From CAVSIP01 sp963728075 (GTDB lineage: Bacteria > Actinomycetota > Actinomycetes > JAFAQI01 > DASSKL01), in assembly GCA_963728075.1 (NCBI GenBank), contig CAVSIP010000001.1, forward strand, positions 186,001-250,000: a stretch of 64,000 nucleotides of DNA, written 5' to 3'. Positions 1-8,265 of this stretch are shown one piece after another (within the stretch, counting starts at the first letter, position 1; every line of letters starts with the position of its first letter). The position numbers were made by a program, and so were the translations under genes. The notes below the pieces were generated by a model. That model did not search any database and was not told the DNA's origin. It saw only the letters and a program-made list of their open reading frames with translations.

Positions 1-260
1 ACGACGACGTAGTAGACCGCGGCCGCGATGAGCACGAAGGCGATCAGGTCGTTGATGAACTGCCCGTAGGCGAAGGTGCTGTGCCGGATCGTGAAGGACA
101 TGTCGCTGAAGTTCTTCGTGCCGGGAATCGCGATGAGCGGCGTCAACAGGTTCTTGACGAACGACGTGATGACCGCACCGAAGGCAATGCCGATGACGAT
201 GCCGACAGCCATCTCGACGACGCTGCCGCGCAGGATGAACTTCTTGAAGCCGGTGAACAT
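1..260 (-). CDS. mscL: Large-conductance mechanosensitive channel MscL (3' end cut off by window)
   Basis: The protein reads MFTGFKKFILRGSVVEMAVG, then a first transmembrane helix (AVGIVIGIAFGAVITSFVKN), a periplasmic loop, and the start of the second helix (FINDLIAFVLIAAAVYYVVV). This is the classic N-terminus and TM1-loop-TM2 order of MscL, the homopentameric inner-membrane channel that releases solutes on hypo-osmotic shock. About 86 codons are visible; the C-terminal cytoplasmic helix lies outside the window. The ATG is preceded by a purine-rich GAGGAGAGG site. It lies downstream of glnA on the same strand, separated by a strong hairpin, so it is probably its own unit. Confidence 0.93.
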   Translation of the reverse strand, partial: MFTGFKKFILRGSVVEMAVGIVIGIAFGAVITSFVKNLLTPLIAIPGTKNFSDMSFTIRHSTFAYGQFINDLIAFVLIAAAVYYVV

Positions 261-343
261 ACCCCCACCTCTCCTCTGTCACGTGGACATGTGTGGAAGA
301 AGCGTGTGACCGCCGTCACCGGGCGCCTAGGGCCGAAAGGCAC

Positions 344-375
344 AGTGGCCGCGCCCCCGTCGGGGCGCGGCCACT
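344..375 (-). terminator. Rho-independent-type hairpin after glnA
   Basis: A perfect 14-bp GC-rich stem (AGTGGCCGCGCCCC and its complement) with a 4-nt loop starts 14 nt past the glnA stop. Only a short T run follows, as is usual in actinobacteria. It separates glnA from mscL. Confidence 0.75.
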
Positions 376-388
376 TTGGCGTCGGTCG

Positions 389-1813
389 TCAGATCCCGTA
401 GTACATCTGGAACTCGTACGGGTGGGGACGCAGCCGGATCGGGTCCACCTCGTGCGTGCGCTTGTAGTCGATCCAGGTCTCGATGACGTCGGAGGTGAAG
501 ACGCCGCCCTCCTGGAGCCACTCGTTGTCGGCCTCGAGCTCATCGAGCACCTTCTCGAGCGAGCCCGGCACCTGCGGCACTGCGGCGTGCTCGTCCGGCG
601 GCAGCTCGTACAGGTCCTTGTCGATGGGCTCGCGGGGCTCGATCTTGTTGCGGATGCCGTCGACGCCGGCCATGAGCATCGCGGAGAACGCCAGGTACGG
701 GTTGCAGGACGGGTCCGGCACGCGGAACTCCACGCGCTTGGCCTTGGGGTTCGACCCCGTGATCGGGATGCGGCAGCAGGCGGACCGGTTGCGCTGCGAG
801 TAGACGAGGTTCACCGGCGCCTCGTAGCCAGGCACCAGCCGCCGGTAGGAGTTCGTCGTGGGGTTCGTGAACGCCAGCAGCGCGGGGGCGTGCTTGAGCA
901 GGCCACCGATGTAGTAGCGCGCCGTGTCGGACAGGCCGGCGTAGCCCATCTCGTCGTAGAACAGCGGGGCGCCGTCCTTCCACAGCGACTGGTGGGTGTG
1001 CATGCCCGACCCGTTGTCACCGAAGATCGGCTTCGGCATGAACGTCACCGTGCGGCCGTTGCGCATCGCCACGTTCTTGACGACGTACTTGAACCACATG
1101 AGGTTGTCGGCGGTCTCGAGCAGCGTGCCGAACTGGAAGCCCACCTCCGCCTGGCCTGCGGTGCCCACCTCGTGGTGGTGCAGCTCGACGTTGATGCCGG
1201 TGTCGAGGAGCATGCGCGCCATCTCGCTGCGCAGGTCGGTGAAGTGGTCGGTCGGCGGGACCGGGAAGTAGCCGCCCTTGTAGGCCGGCTTGTAGCCCTT
1301 GTTGCCGCCCTCCTCCTCGCGACCGGTGTTCCAGGCGGCCTCGATCGAGTCGATGAAGTGGTACGTCGAGCTCGCCGAGGTGTCGTACCGGATGGAGTCG
1401 AAGATGTAGAACTCGGCCTCCGGCCCGAAGTACGCGGTGTCCGCGATGCCGGAGCCCTTGATGTACGCCTCGGCCTTGCGCGCGATGTTGCGCGGGTCGC
1501 GGGTGTACGCCTCGCCGGTGAGCGGGTCGTGGATGAAGAACGACATGACCATGGTCGGGTGCTGGCGGAACGGGTCCATCACCGCGGTGGTGACGTCCGG
1601 CATGAGCCGCATGTCCGACTCGTGGATCTGCTGGAAGCCGCGGATCGAGGACCCGTCGAACATCAGCCCGTCCTCGAACACCCGCTGGCCGAAGTTCTCG
1701 GCCGGGATCGTGACGTGCTGCATCACGCCCGGAAGGTCGCAGAAGCGGACGTCGACGAACTGCACGCCGTTGTCCTTGATGTAGCCGAGCACCTCGTCGG
1801 CGTTGTTGAACAT
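389..1813 (-). CDS. glnA: Glutamine synthetase, type I
   Basis: 474 residues, the normal length for GlnA1. It condenses glutamate and ammonium with ATP to make glutamine, the main nitrogen-assimilation step. The N-terminal beta-grasp domain (MFNNADEVLGYIKDNGVQFV) leads into the catalytic domain with the DGSSIRGF, NGSGMHTHQSLW and NRSACCRIP motifs. A Tyr in DLYELPPDE near residue 400 matches the adenylylation site of type I-beta enzymes, so GlnE control is likely. I chose the ATG at 1813 because GGAGGA sits just upstream and the protein then matches family length; an upstream in-frame extension lacks homology. A GlnR-type box lies about 100 nt upstream, so transcription is probably nitrogen-regulated. 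Confidence 0.97.
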   Translation of the reverse strand: MFNNADEVLGYIKDNGVQFVDVRFCDLPGVMQHVTIPAENFGQRVFEDGLMFDGSSIRGFQQIHESDMRLMPDVTTAVMDPFRQHPTMVMSFFIHDPLTGEAYTRDPRNIARKAEAYIKGSGIADTAYFGPEAEFYIFDSIRYDTSASSTYHFIDSIEAAWNTGREEEGGNKGYKPAYKGGYFPVPPTDHFTDLRSEMARMLLDTGINVELHHHEVGTAGQAEVGFQFGTLLETADNLMWFKYVVKNVAMRNGRTVTFMPKPIFGDNGSGMHTHQSLWKDGAPLFYDEMGYAGLSDTARYYIGGLLKHAPALLAFTNPTTNSYRRLVPGYEAPVNLVYSQRNRSACCRIPITGSNPKAKRVEFRVPDPSCNPYLAFSAMLMAGVDGIRNKIEPREPIDKDLYELPPDEHAAVPQVPGSLEKVLDELEADNEWLQEGGVFTSDVIETWIDYKRTHEVDPIRLRPHPYEFQMYYGI

Positions 1814-1909
1814 GAGTCCTCCAGTGCGGGGCCGGGCGGTGACCCGAACGAACCTCTTGCACCGTACCGGCACGGGTCGGCCTGTCACCGGGGACGGTAG
1901 AGAGGGGCG

Positions 1910-1947
1910 ATTACCTCACGGTGTCCCGAATGTTTCGTGGGCGTTAC
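1910..1947 (-). promoter_or_regulatory. Four-half-site GlnR box upstream of glnA
   Basis: Read toward glnA, the sequence is GTAAC-n6-GAAAC-n6-GACAC-n6-GTAAT, with exact 11-bp periodicity. The first pair matches the published actinobacterial GlnR consensus gTnAC-n6-GaAAC perfectly; the second pair is degenerate. A TACCGT -10 candidate (1894-1899, complement) would place the box centre near -41, an activator position. Confidence 0.72.
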
Positions 1948-2023
1948 GCGGGTCCGGCGGCGGGCACCCTCCGTCGTACCATGGCCTCCCCTGCCCCGGC
2001 CCTGCCGCGAAAGGCCCGCGCCC

Positions 2024-4813
2024 GTGACCGTGCCGCCCCAGGAGCCGCCTGCTGCGGCCGGGTCCGAGGCTGCGGCGGAGTCTGAGCGGATGTTCGACGA
2101 CCACCGGCTGGCGCACGCTGCGGCGGAGCAGACCGCACAGCGGCTGCGGCGCCTCCAGGAGGTCAGCAGCGAGCTGGTCGGTGCGCGAACCGTCGACGCC
2201 GTCGTCCGCGCGATGGTCGAGCGTGGCCTCGGTGCGCTCGGCGCGGTCGCGGGGGCGATGTGGACGCTCGACCGGGAGGCGGGCCGGCTCCGCCTACGCG
2301 GGCACGTGGGATACCCCGACGAGGTGGTGGTCCGCTTCACCGACCTGCCGCTGGACGCTGCGGCCCCGGCGGCGGAGGCGGGGCGGGAAGGGCGGCGGAT
2401 CCTGCTCGAGAGCGTCGCGGAACGCGACGCGCGCTACCCGCAGCTGGCCGGCGGTGCGTCCGCGGGGACGGCGTTCCTCGCCGAGCCGCTGTCGGAGGAC
2501 GGTGAGGTCATCGGTGTGCTGGCGGCGTCCCTGACCGACGGACGCGCGCTCGCCGACCCGGCCAACGCCGACTTCCTCGACACCGTGGTCTCGCAGTGCG
2601 CGGTGGCGCTGCACCGCGCCACCGGGCTCGAGGCCGAGCGGGCGAGCCGCCTGGTCGCCGAGCGGTCCGCTCGGCGGCTGGCCCGGCTGCAGGAGTTCAC
2701 CGCGCGGTTGTCCGAGCTCGCCGACGCCGCGCGCCTCTCCGAGACCACGGTGGCCATGGCGATCGAGGAGACCGGCGCCTCCTTCGGCGTCCTGGCCCTG
2801 GTCGCCGGTGACCGCATGCACATCGTGCGTGAGCACGGCATGAACCCCCAGGTTCTCGCCGCGTGGGGCGAGTTCCCGCTCGACGAGTCGATGCCTGCCG
2901 GCGAGGCGGTGCTGAGCCAACGGACGGTGGTCGTCCGGGGGCTGGCCGAGCGGGACGCCCGCTACCCTGCCCTGCGCGACGTGCCCCCGACGTACGACCA
3001 CACGCTGGTCTGCCTGCCGCTCACGGTCGGCGACCACCGCCTCGGGGCGCTCACGCTGACGTTCCCCGGCCTGGAACCGCTCGACGGCGTGGAGCGCGCG
3101 TTCCTGGAGTCGATCGCCGACCAGTGCGCCCACGGCCTCGAGCGCACGCGGCTGCTCGCCCTGGAGGAGCGGGCCCGGACCAGGCTCGAGCTGCTCGCGG
3201 AGGCCGGCCGGCTGTTCGCGTCCCAGAACGACGTCGCGGCGATCTGCCGCGAAGCCTGCCGCCTGGCCGTGCAGCGCATCGCGGACACGGCAGCCGTCCA
3301 CCTCTTCGACGACGAGGAGCGACTGCTGACGCTCGTCAGCGAGTGCTCGGACTCGACGCTTGCCGAGACGCAGCGCCGGCTCGTGGCACGCCTCCCGGAT
3401 CGCGTGGTCGACCTGCTCGCCGGGGTGGCCCACTCAGGCGTCCCGAGGTTGGAGACCACCACGCCGGACGAGGCGTCGGCAGTCGCAGGCGAGGACGCGG
3501 AGGTCCTGCTGGCCGCGATGGACGTGCGGTCGACGCTGGTGCTCCCCATGCACGTGCCGGGCCGGGCACTCGGCGTGCTGACGATGAGCACCCTGGGGGA
3601 CCGGGCCCCGTTCGGCCCGGACGACCTGTCGGAGATGACCGAGCTGGCGGGGCGGCTCTCGCTCGCGCTGGAGAACGCCCGGCTGTTCCAGCACTCCCAG
3701 GAGGTCGCCCAGACCCTGCAGCGGTCGCTGCTGCCGGGGGACCGTCCGATCGTCCCGGGCGTCGACGTCGCGGTGCGGTACCTCCCGGGGACGACCGGCG
3801 TCACGGTCGGCGGTGACTTCTACGACTTCTTCCCGCTGCCCTCCGGTCGCGTCGGACTCGTCGTCGGAGACGTCATGGGGCGCGGCGTCCATGCTGCGGC
3901 GCTCATGGGCCAGGTCCGCGCCGCGGTTCGCAGCTACGCGCTGGAAGGCCATCGCCCGGCGCCGCTGCTCGACCGGCTCGACCGGCTGGTCGCGTCCCTG
4001 CAGGAAGGGCTGATCGTCACCTGCGTCTACGGGGAGTGGGACGCCGAGCACCGCAGGCTCACCGTCTCCTGCGCCGGGCACCTGCCCCCGCTGGTGCGGC
4101 TGCCGGGGGAGGAACCGCGGTTCCTCGAGGTCGAGCCGGGTGTGCCGCTGGGCGTGGGGCTGGCCGACCACGACGAGTACGACATCGTGCTGCCGCCGGG
4201 CTCGCTGCTGCTCGCGTACACCGACGGGCTGGTCGAGGCCCGCGTCCTGCCGGTGGAGGAGGGCATGGCCGCGCTGGCCGCCGCGGTCACCGACGTGGCC
4301 GGGGCCGACGCCGCCTGCGACGCGGCGCTCGCGGCGATGCGACCGCTCGGGGACGACGACCGCAGGTACGACGACGACACGGCCGTGCTCGCGCTCTGGA
4401 CCGTCGACGGCGACCCCGGCGAGCAGGCGCAGCGCGCCGAGCGGCGAGAGAGCGTCGGCCTGGCCGCCGACCCGCACTCGCCCGCCCGGGCCCGGGCGGT
4501 CGTGGAGGCGACCCTCCAGCGGTGGGGCATGGGCGGGCTGGCAGAGGTGGCCACGCTGCTCGTCAGCGAGGCGGTGACCAACGCCGTACGCCACGCCGGC
4601 ACCCACATCGAGCTGGTCATCGAGCGGGTCGGCGACGACCGGGTGCGCATCGCCGTCACCGATGAGGCCCCCCGCGCGCTGCTGCGGCAGCGCGAGCCCG
4701 ATGCCGCCGCCGAAGGCGGCCGCGGGCTCCACCTCGTCGACCATCTGGCCGACCGGTGGGGCGTGTCGGCGACGGCGTCCACCAAGACGGTCTGGTTCGA
4801 GCTCACCGGCTGA
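2024..4813 (+). CDS. GAF-GAF-GAF-SpoIIE phosphatase-RsbW-like ATPase fusion
   Basis: About 929 residues from the GTG at 2024; the frame stays open upstream, so the start is uncertain. Three GAF-like sensor domains (about 45-200, 215-370, 380-545) precede a PP2C/SpoIIE phosphatase (about 555-775) with the VGGDFYDFF and VVGDVMGRG metal-binding motifs. A C-terminal HATPase_c domain (about 795-925) carries the N-box (LLVSEAVTNAVRHAG) and a G-box (EGGRGLHLVDHLADRWGV). In partner-switching systems RsbU-type phosphatases dephosphorylate anti-anti-sigma factors, and RsbW-type ATPases phosphorylate them or bind sigma factors. Having both on one polypeptide suggests a stand-alone signalling switch. No cognate sigma factor or STAS gene lies nearby. 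It diverges from glnA, across the GlnR box. Confidence 0.88.
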   Translation: MTVPPQEPPAAAGSEAAAESERMFDDHRLAHAAAEQTAQRLRRLQEVSSELVGARTVDAVVRAMVERGLGALGAVAGAMWTLDREAGRLRLRGHVGYPDEVVVRFTDLPLDAAAPAAEAGREGRRILLESVAERDARYPQLAGGASAGTAFLAEPLSEDGEVIGVLAASLTDGRALADPANADFLDTVVSQCAVALHRATGLEAERASRLVAERSARRLARLQEFTARLSELADAARLSETTVAMAIEETGASFGVLALVAGDRMHIVREHGMNPQVLAAWGEFPLDESMPAGEAVLSQRTVVVRGLAERDARYPALRDVPPTYDHTLVCLPLTVGDHRLGALTLTFPGLEPLDGVERAFLESIADQCAHGLERTRLLALEERARTRLELLAEAGRLFASQNDVAAICREACRLAVQRIADTAAVHLFDDEERLLTLVSECSDSTLAETQRRLVARLPDRVVDLLAGVAHSGVPRLETTTPDEASAVAGEDAEVLLAAMDVRSTLVLPMHVPGRALGVLTMSTLGDRAPFGPDDLSEMTELAGRLSLALENARLFQHSQEVAQTLQRSLLPGDRPIVPGVDVAVRYLPGTTGVTVGGDFYDFFPLPSGRVGLVVGDVMGRGVHAAALMGQVRAAVRSYALEGHRPAPLLDRLDRLVASLQEGLIVTCVYGEWDAEHRRLTVSCAGHLPPLVRLPGEEPRFLEVEPGVPLGVGLADHDEYDIVLPPGSLLLAYTDGLVEARVLPVEEGMAALAAAVTDVAGADAACDAALAAMRPLGDDDRRYDDDTAVLALWTVDGDPGEQAQRAERRESVGLAADPHSPARARAVVEATLQRWGMGGLAEVATLLVSEAVTNAVRHAGTHIELVIERVGDDRVRIAVTDEAPRALLRQREPDAAAEGGRGLHLVDHLADRWGVSATASTKTVWFELTG

Positions 4814-4837
4814 TCGCCCGGCGGCTACCGTGGTGGC

Positions 4838-5272
4838 GTGGCCCGACTGTCCGGCACCTGGCTGTCCGACGTACCCGGCACTCGCAAGCAGGGCAGTCCC
4901 GGCGGGGCGCTGGGACTGCCGGCGTCCGGCCCGGGGTCGCTCGCGACCACGTCGGAACGGCTGGTCGCCCTGCTCATCGACGCGCTGCTGTCGTGGTCCG
5001 TGGCGATGCTCATCGCCGGAGGGCTGCGGACCGGCTACTGGAGCACGGTCGTCTTCCTGGCGGAGTACGTCCTGCTCATCCTCGTCAGCGGCCAGAGTGC
5101 CGGCATGCGCATCCGCGGGTTGCGCGTCGTCCGTCTCGACGGCCAGCCGCTCGGCGCGTGGGTGTTCGTCCGCGCCGTGCTCATGGCGCTCGTGATCCCG
5201 ATGCTCTTCCTCGACCAGGACGGGCGCGGGGTGCACGACCGGGCCTCGGGCTCGGTCGTCGTGCGCGCCTGA
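4838..5272 (+). CDS. RDD family membrane protein
   Basis: 144 residues. After a Gly/Pro-rich N-terminal tail come hydrophobic segments at about 45-62, 66-82 and 107-122. The signature is a charged-aromatic arrangement around the first helix (SERLVALLIDALLSW) and the GMRIRGLRVVRLDGQPLG turn seen in RDD proteins. RDD proteins are small polytopic proteins of unclear transport or accessory role. The GTG start lies 6 nt after a TACCGT box (4826-4831), so the transcript is probably leaderless. It converges with the DUF4191 gene, a usual neighbour in actinobacteria. Confidence 0.85.
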   Translation: MARLSGTWLSDVPGTRKQGSPGGALGLPASGPGSLATTSERLVALLIDALLSWSVAMLIAGGLRTGYWSTVVFLAEYVLLILVSGQSAGMRIRGLRVVRLDGQPLGAWVFVRAVLMALVIPMLFLDQDGRGVHDRASGSVVVRA

Positions 5273-5284
5273 GGTCGCGCGCGG

Positions 5285-5959
5285 TCAGCGCATCTTGCCG
5301 CGGGGAACCCGACCCCCCTTGGGCAGCGGGCCCTTGGGCAGCGGCACGTTGGGCCCGCCGAGCGCCTTGAGCCGGCCCGCGACCGCGTCGATCTCCGCGC
5401 GCTTGAGGTTGTGGGGCAGCTTCGTGAAGTGCGCCTGCACCTTGCGCAGCGGCACCTGGCCCTCGCCGTTGCCGACCTGCACCTCGTACAGCGGGGTGTC
5501 GGCGGCGACCCGCGCCACCCGCTTCCTCTCCTGCGTGAGCAGCTGGCTCACGCGGCTGGGGGAGCCCTCGCCCACGAGGACGACGCCGGGACGTCCGACG
5601 ACGCGGTGCACCAGGTCCTGGTTGCGGTTGAACGCCACCCCCGGCTCGACGACCCACTGTCCGCGCAGGGAGTTCAGGACCGCGGCGGCCGCGCCCGGCT
5701 GGCCCTCGACGCTGGCGTACTGCGCCGCCATGGACCGCCGGCCGAAGATCGTCGTGACCCACATGAACGCGGCCAGCAGGCCGATGATGCCGAGGTAGAT
5801 GGGGTGGCCGAAGACGAGGCCCAGCGCCAGGAGCACGGCGAGGATCCCCACGCCCGGCCCCACCATGAGCGGCACCAGCTTGGGATCGCGCTCGCGGGTG
5901 AAGGTGAAGACCATGCGCACCTGTGCGATGCGGCTGCTGCTCTGAGGTGCGCGGGCCAT
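5285..5959 (-). CDS. DUF4191 domain membrane protein
   Basis: 224 residues with two central hydrophobic helices (about 30-50 and 53-73) flanked by basic cytoplasmic parts: RERDPKLVPLMVGPG before them and a long hydrophilic C-terminal region ending in Lys/Arg/Gly-rich sequence. This matches DUF4191, an actinobacterial family almost always found beside lipA; its function is unknown. The ATG is 7 nt downstream of a TATCCT box (5967-5972, complement), which suggests a leaderless transcript separate from lipA. Confidence 0.85.
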   Translation of the reverse strand: MARAPQSSSRIAQVRMVFTFTRERDPKLVPLMVGPGVGILAVLLALGLVFGHPIYLGIIGLLAAFMWVTTIFGRRSMAAQYASVEGQPGAAAAVLNSLRGQWVVEPGVAFNRNQDLVHRVVGRPGVVLVGEGSPSRVSQLLTQERKRVARVAADTPLYEVQVGNGEGQVPLRKVQAHFTKLPHNLKRAEIDAVAGRLKALGGPNVPLPKGPLPKGGRVPRGKMR

Positions 5960-5982
5960 GTGGGCCAGGATACGGGCGTCGA

Positions 5983-6906
5983 TCAGGCCCGCGCGGCGAC
6001 GGCTTGCGCGTACAGGTGCCCGGCCCGGTACGAGGAGCGGACGAGGGGCCCGCTCATCACGCCGAGGAAGCCGAGCGCCAGGGCCTCGGCGCGTAGCTCG
6101 TCGAACTCCTCCGGGGTCACCCAGCGCTCAACTGGGTGGTGGCGGGGGGAGGGGCGCAGGTACTGCGTGATGGTGACCAGGTCACAGTGGGCAGCGCGCA
6201 GCTGGGCCAGCGCGTCGCTGATCTCCGCCCGCTCCTCCCCGAGGCCCAGGATGAGGTTCGACTTGGTGACCAGGCCGTCGTCGTGCGCGGCCCGCAGGAC
6301 GTCGAGGGACCGCTCGTACCGGAACCCCGGCCGGATCCGCCGGAAGACCCGCGGCACCGTCTCCACGTTGTGCGCCAGCACCTCGGGCCGCGTCCCGAAG
6401 ACCTCGGCCAGCCGGTCCGGCGCCGCGTCGAAGTCGGGGATGAGCACCTCCACGCCGCATCCCGGCACCAGCTCGTGGATGGCGCGGACGGTCTCCGCGT
6501 ACAGCCAGGCGCCACCGTCCGGCTGGTCGTCGCGGGCCACGCCCGTCACCGTCGCGTAGCGCAGCCCCATGGTCCGTACGGACTCCGCCACCCGGCGTGG
6601 CTCGTCGCGGTCCAGGGAGGCGGGCTTGCCGGTGTCGATCTGGCAGAAGTCGCAGCGCCGGGTGCACTGGTCGCCGCCGATGAGGAACGTCGCCTCGCGG
6701 TCCTCCCAGCACTCGAAGATGTTGGGGCAGCCGGCCTCCTCGCAGACCGTGTGCAGCCCCTCGCGCTGGACGAGGTCCTTCAGCGCGGTGAACTCCGGGC
6801 CGGTCCGCAGGCGGGTCTTGATCCAGGGCGGCTTGCGCTCGATCGGTACGGCCGCGTTGCGCGCCTCGACGCGCAGCAGCCGGCGCTCACCCGGTTCCAC
6901 AGCCAC
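5983..6906 (-). CDS. lipA: Lipoyl synthase (radical SAM)
   Basis: 307 residues from the GTG at 6906. It inserts two sulfurs into octanoyl groups on lipoyl domains, here probably those of SucB. Both iron-sulfur motifs are present: the auxiliary cluster CEEAGCPNIFEC and the radical-SAM CTRRCDFC. The RSSY motif near the C-terminus supplies the Ser ligand of the auxiliary cluster. The GTG is 6 nt after a TACGCT box (6913-6918, complement) and gives the expected N-terminus (AVEPGERRLLRVEARNA). A longer upstream reading would run into the divergent DUF222 control region. lipA is usually directly downstream of lipB; here two genes separate them. Confidence 0.95.
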   Translation of the reverse strand: MAVEPGERRLLRVEARNAAVPIERKPPWIKTRLRTGPEFTALKDLVQREGLHTVCEEAGCPNIFECWEDREATFLIGGDQCTRRCDFCQIDTGKPASLDRDEPRRVAESVRTMGLRYATVTGVARDDQPDGGAWLYAETVRAIHELVPGCGVEVLIPDFDAAPDRLAEVFGTRPEVLAHNVETVPRVFRRIRPGFRYERSLDVLRAAHDDGLVTKSNLILGLGEERAEISDALAQLRAAHCDLVTITQYLRPSPRHHPVERWVTPEEFDELRAEALALGFLGVMSGPLVRSSYRAGHLYAQAVAARA

Positions 6907-7001
6907 GACCCCAGCGTACGTCTGCAGCGGGGTGTCCCCATGCGGCCCCGGGGGAGAAATCCCCATCTTCTTGACCTGTTGCGCATGCCGGTCAGAGTGG
7001 G

Positions 7002-7022
7002 TACATTCGAACACGTGTTCGA
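7002..7022 (+). promoter_or_regulatory. LexA/SOS box overlapping -10 and start codon of the DUF222 gene
   Basis: TCGAACACGTGTTCGA at 7007-7022 is a perfect 16-bp palindrome and matches the actinobacterial SOS box TCGAAC-N4-GTTCGA. It overlaps a TACATT -10 hexamer (7002-7007) and contains the GTG start codon (7015-7017). LexA bound here would block both the promoter and the start of a leaderless transcript. Confidence 0.85.
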
Positions 7023-8265
7023 GTCTCCTGGGTCGTCGGCGGTGCTGGCGCAGGCGTGCGCCGAGCCGGACCCGGCCCGGGCGCTGGCCCTGGCCGCGAC
7101 GGTGGACGTCGCCTCGCTGAGCGAGGCGGAGCGGGTGGACCTGCTCGCCCTGGTCGGCCGGTTGGAACGGCAGGTCGCGGCGTGGAAGACCGGCCTGGTC
7201 GCCGCGGTCGCCGGCCCGGCCCCGACCGGCTCACACGACGACGCGGCGCTGGCGGTCGGCTGCGCGCTGGGGCTGTCCGTCCCGGTCGCCGCCGACCTGG
7301 TCGCCACCGCCCGGACCCTGCCCGACCTGCCGGCGGTCACCGCCGCGTTCGGTCGCGGGGAGCTGTCGGAGCGGCAGGTCGCGCTGGTCGCCCGCGGCTC
7401 CTGGTCCCTGCCCCGGCAGATGCTGGCCCGGTTCGAGGAGCTGATCCTCGAGCAGGCACCCGGGCAGGCGGCGGGGCAGACCCGCCGGCTGGTCACCAAG
7501 ACCCTCGCCCGGCTCGACCCGGCCGGTCTGACCGCCCGCGAGGCTGCGGCGAAGGCGGACGCGGACGTGTACCTGACCCCGGCCGAGGACGGCACCGCGA
7601 CCGTGACCGCCGTGCACGTGCCGGCCTACGACGCGGAGACCGTCCTCGCCGCGGTCGACGCCTACGCCCGCACCGCCAAGACCGGCGGAGATGAGCGCAC
7701 GTTGGGCCAGCTACGCGTCGCCGCCCTGGTCGACTGGGCCACGGCCTACCTGAGCGCACCCGGCGCCCCACGCTCCCACGGCCGGCGCATCCGCGTGCAC
7801 GTCACCGTCGACCTGCCCACCCTGCTCGGCCTGACCGACCACCCCGCCGAGCTCCCCTCCGGCACCATGATCCCCGCCCAGACGCTCCGCGAGCTCATCG
7901 GCCAGTACGGCGCCGAGCTACGCCGCCTCGTCACCGACCCCGCCGGCCGGCTCCTCGACTACGCCACCACCCTCTACCGGCCCGGCCCCGACCTGGCCGA
8001 GGCGATCGCCGCCCGCTACGTCACCGCCACCACCCCCGGCGCCACCAGCCCCGCCCGCACAGCCGACCTCGACCACGACACCCCCCACGCCCAAGGCGGG
8101 CCGACCGCCTGGGACAACCTGCACCCACCCACCCGCTACGGCCACGTGACCAAGACCCACGGCCGCTGGCACACCCGGCTGCACCCCGACGGCACCGTCA
8201 CCTGGACCGCACCCACCGGCCACACCTACAAAGTCCACCCCCACGACTACCGCCTCGGCCCGTAG
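7015..8265 (+). CDS. DUF222 / HNH endonuclease-like protein (13E12-type family)
   Basis: 416 residues from the GTG at 7015, inside an SOS box and 7 nt after TACATT; an ATG at 6985 is possible. The N-terminal and middle parts form a DUF222 domain (helical, about 25-300, with RQVALVARG and ARLDPAGLTAREAAAKADADV). The C-terminus has an HNH-like region (DLDHDTPHAQGGPTAWDNLHP). The first His (LDH) and the Asn are present, but the zinc Cys residues usual before CDxDH and the RHHH element are missing (RYGHVTKTH), so nuclease activity is doubtful. Mycobacterial relatives (13E12 repeats) are LexA-regulated and multi-copy. The gene is opposite to, and inserted between, lipA and lipB. Its stop overlaps the convergent P-loop gene by 19 bp. 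Confidence 0.87.
   Translation: MFESPGSSAVLAQACAEPDPARALALAATVDVASLSEAERVDLLALVGRLERQVAAWKTGLVAAVAGPAPTGSHDDAALAVGCALGLSVPVAADLVATARTLPDLPAVTAAFGRGELSERQVALVARGSWSLPRQMLARFEELILEQAPGQAAGQTRRLVTKTLARLDPAGLTAREAAAKADADVYLTPAEDGTATVTAVHVPAYDAETVLAAVDAYARTAKTGGDERTLGQLRVAALVDWATAYLSAPGAPRSHGRRIRVHVTVDLPTLLGLTDHPAELPSGTMIPAQTLRELIGQYGAELRRLVTDPAGRLLDYATTLYRPGPDLAEAIAARYVTATTPGATSPARTADLDHDTPHAQGGPTAWDNLHPPTRYGHVTKTHGRWHTRLHPDGTVTWTAPTGHTYKVHPHDYRLGP

Noticed and set aside
293..1900. 535-codon open frame antisense to glnA
   Set aside because: Shadow of a GC-rich gene: Arg/Val/His-rich, no motifs, and the opposite strand encodes a complete glutamine synthetase.
6985..7014. ATG at 6985 as the start of the DUF222 gene
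   Set aside because: It lies upstream of the TACATT -10 and has no ribosome-binding site; the GTG at 7015 fits a leaderless start and the family N-terminus. It cannot be fully excluded.
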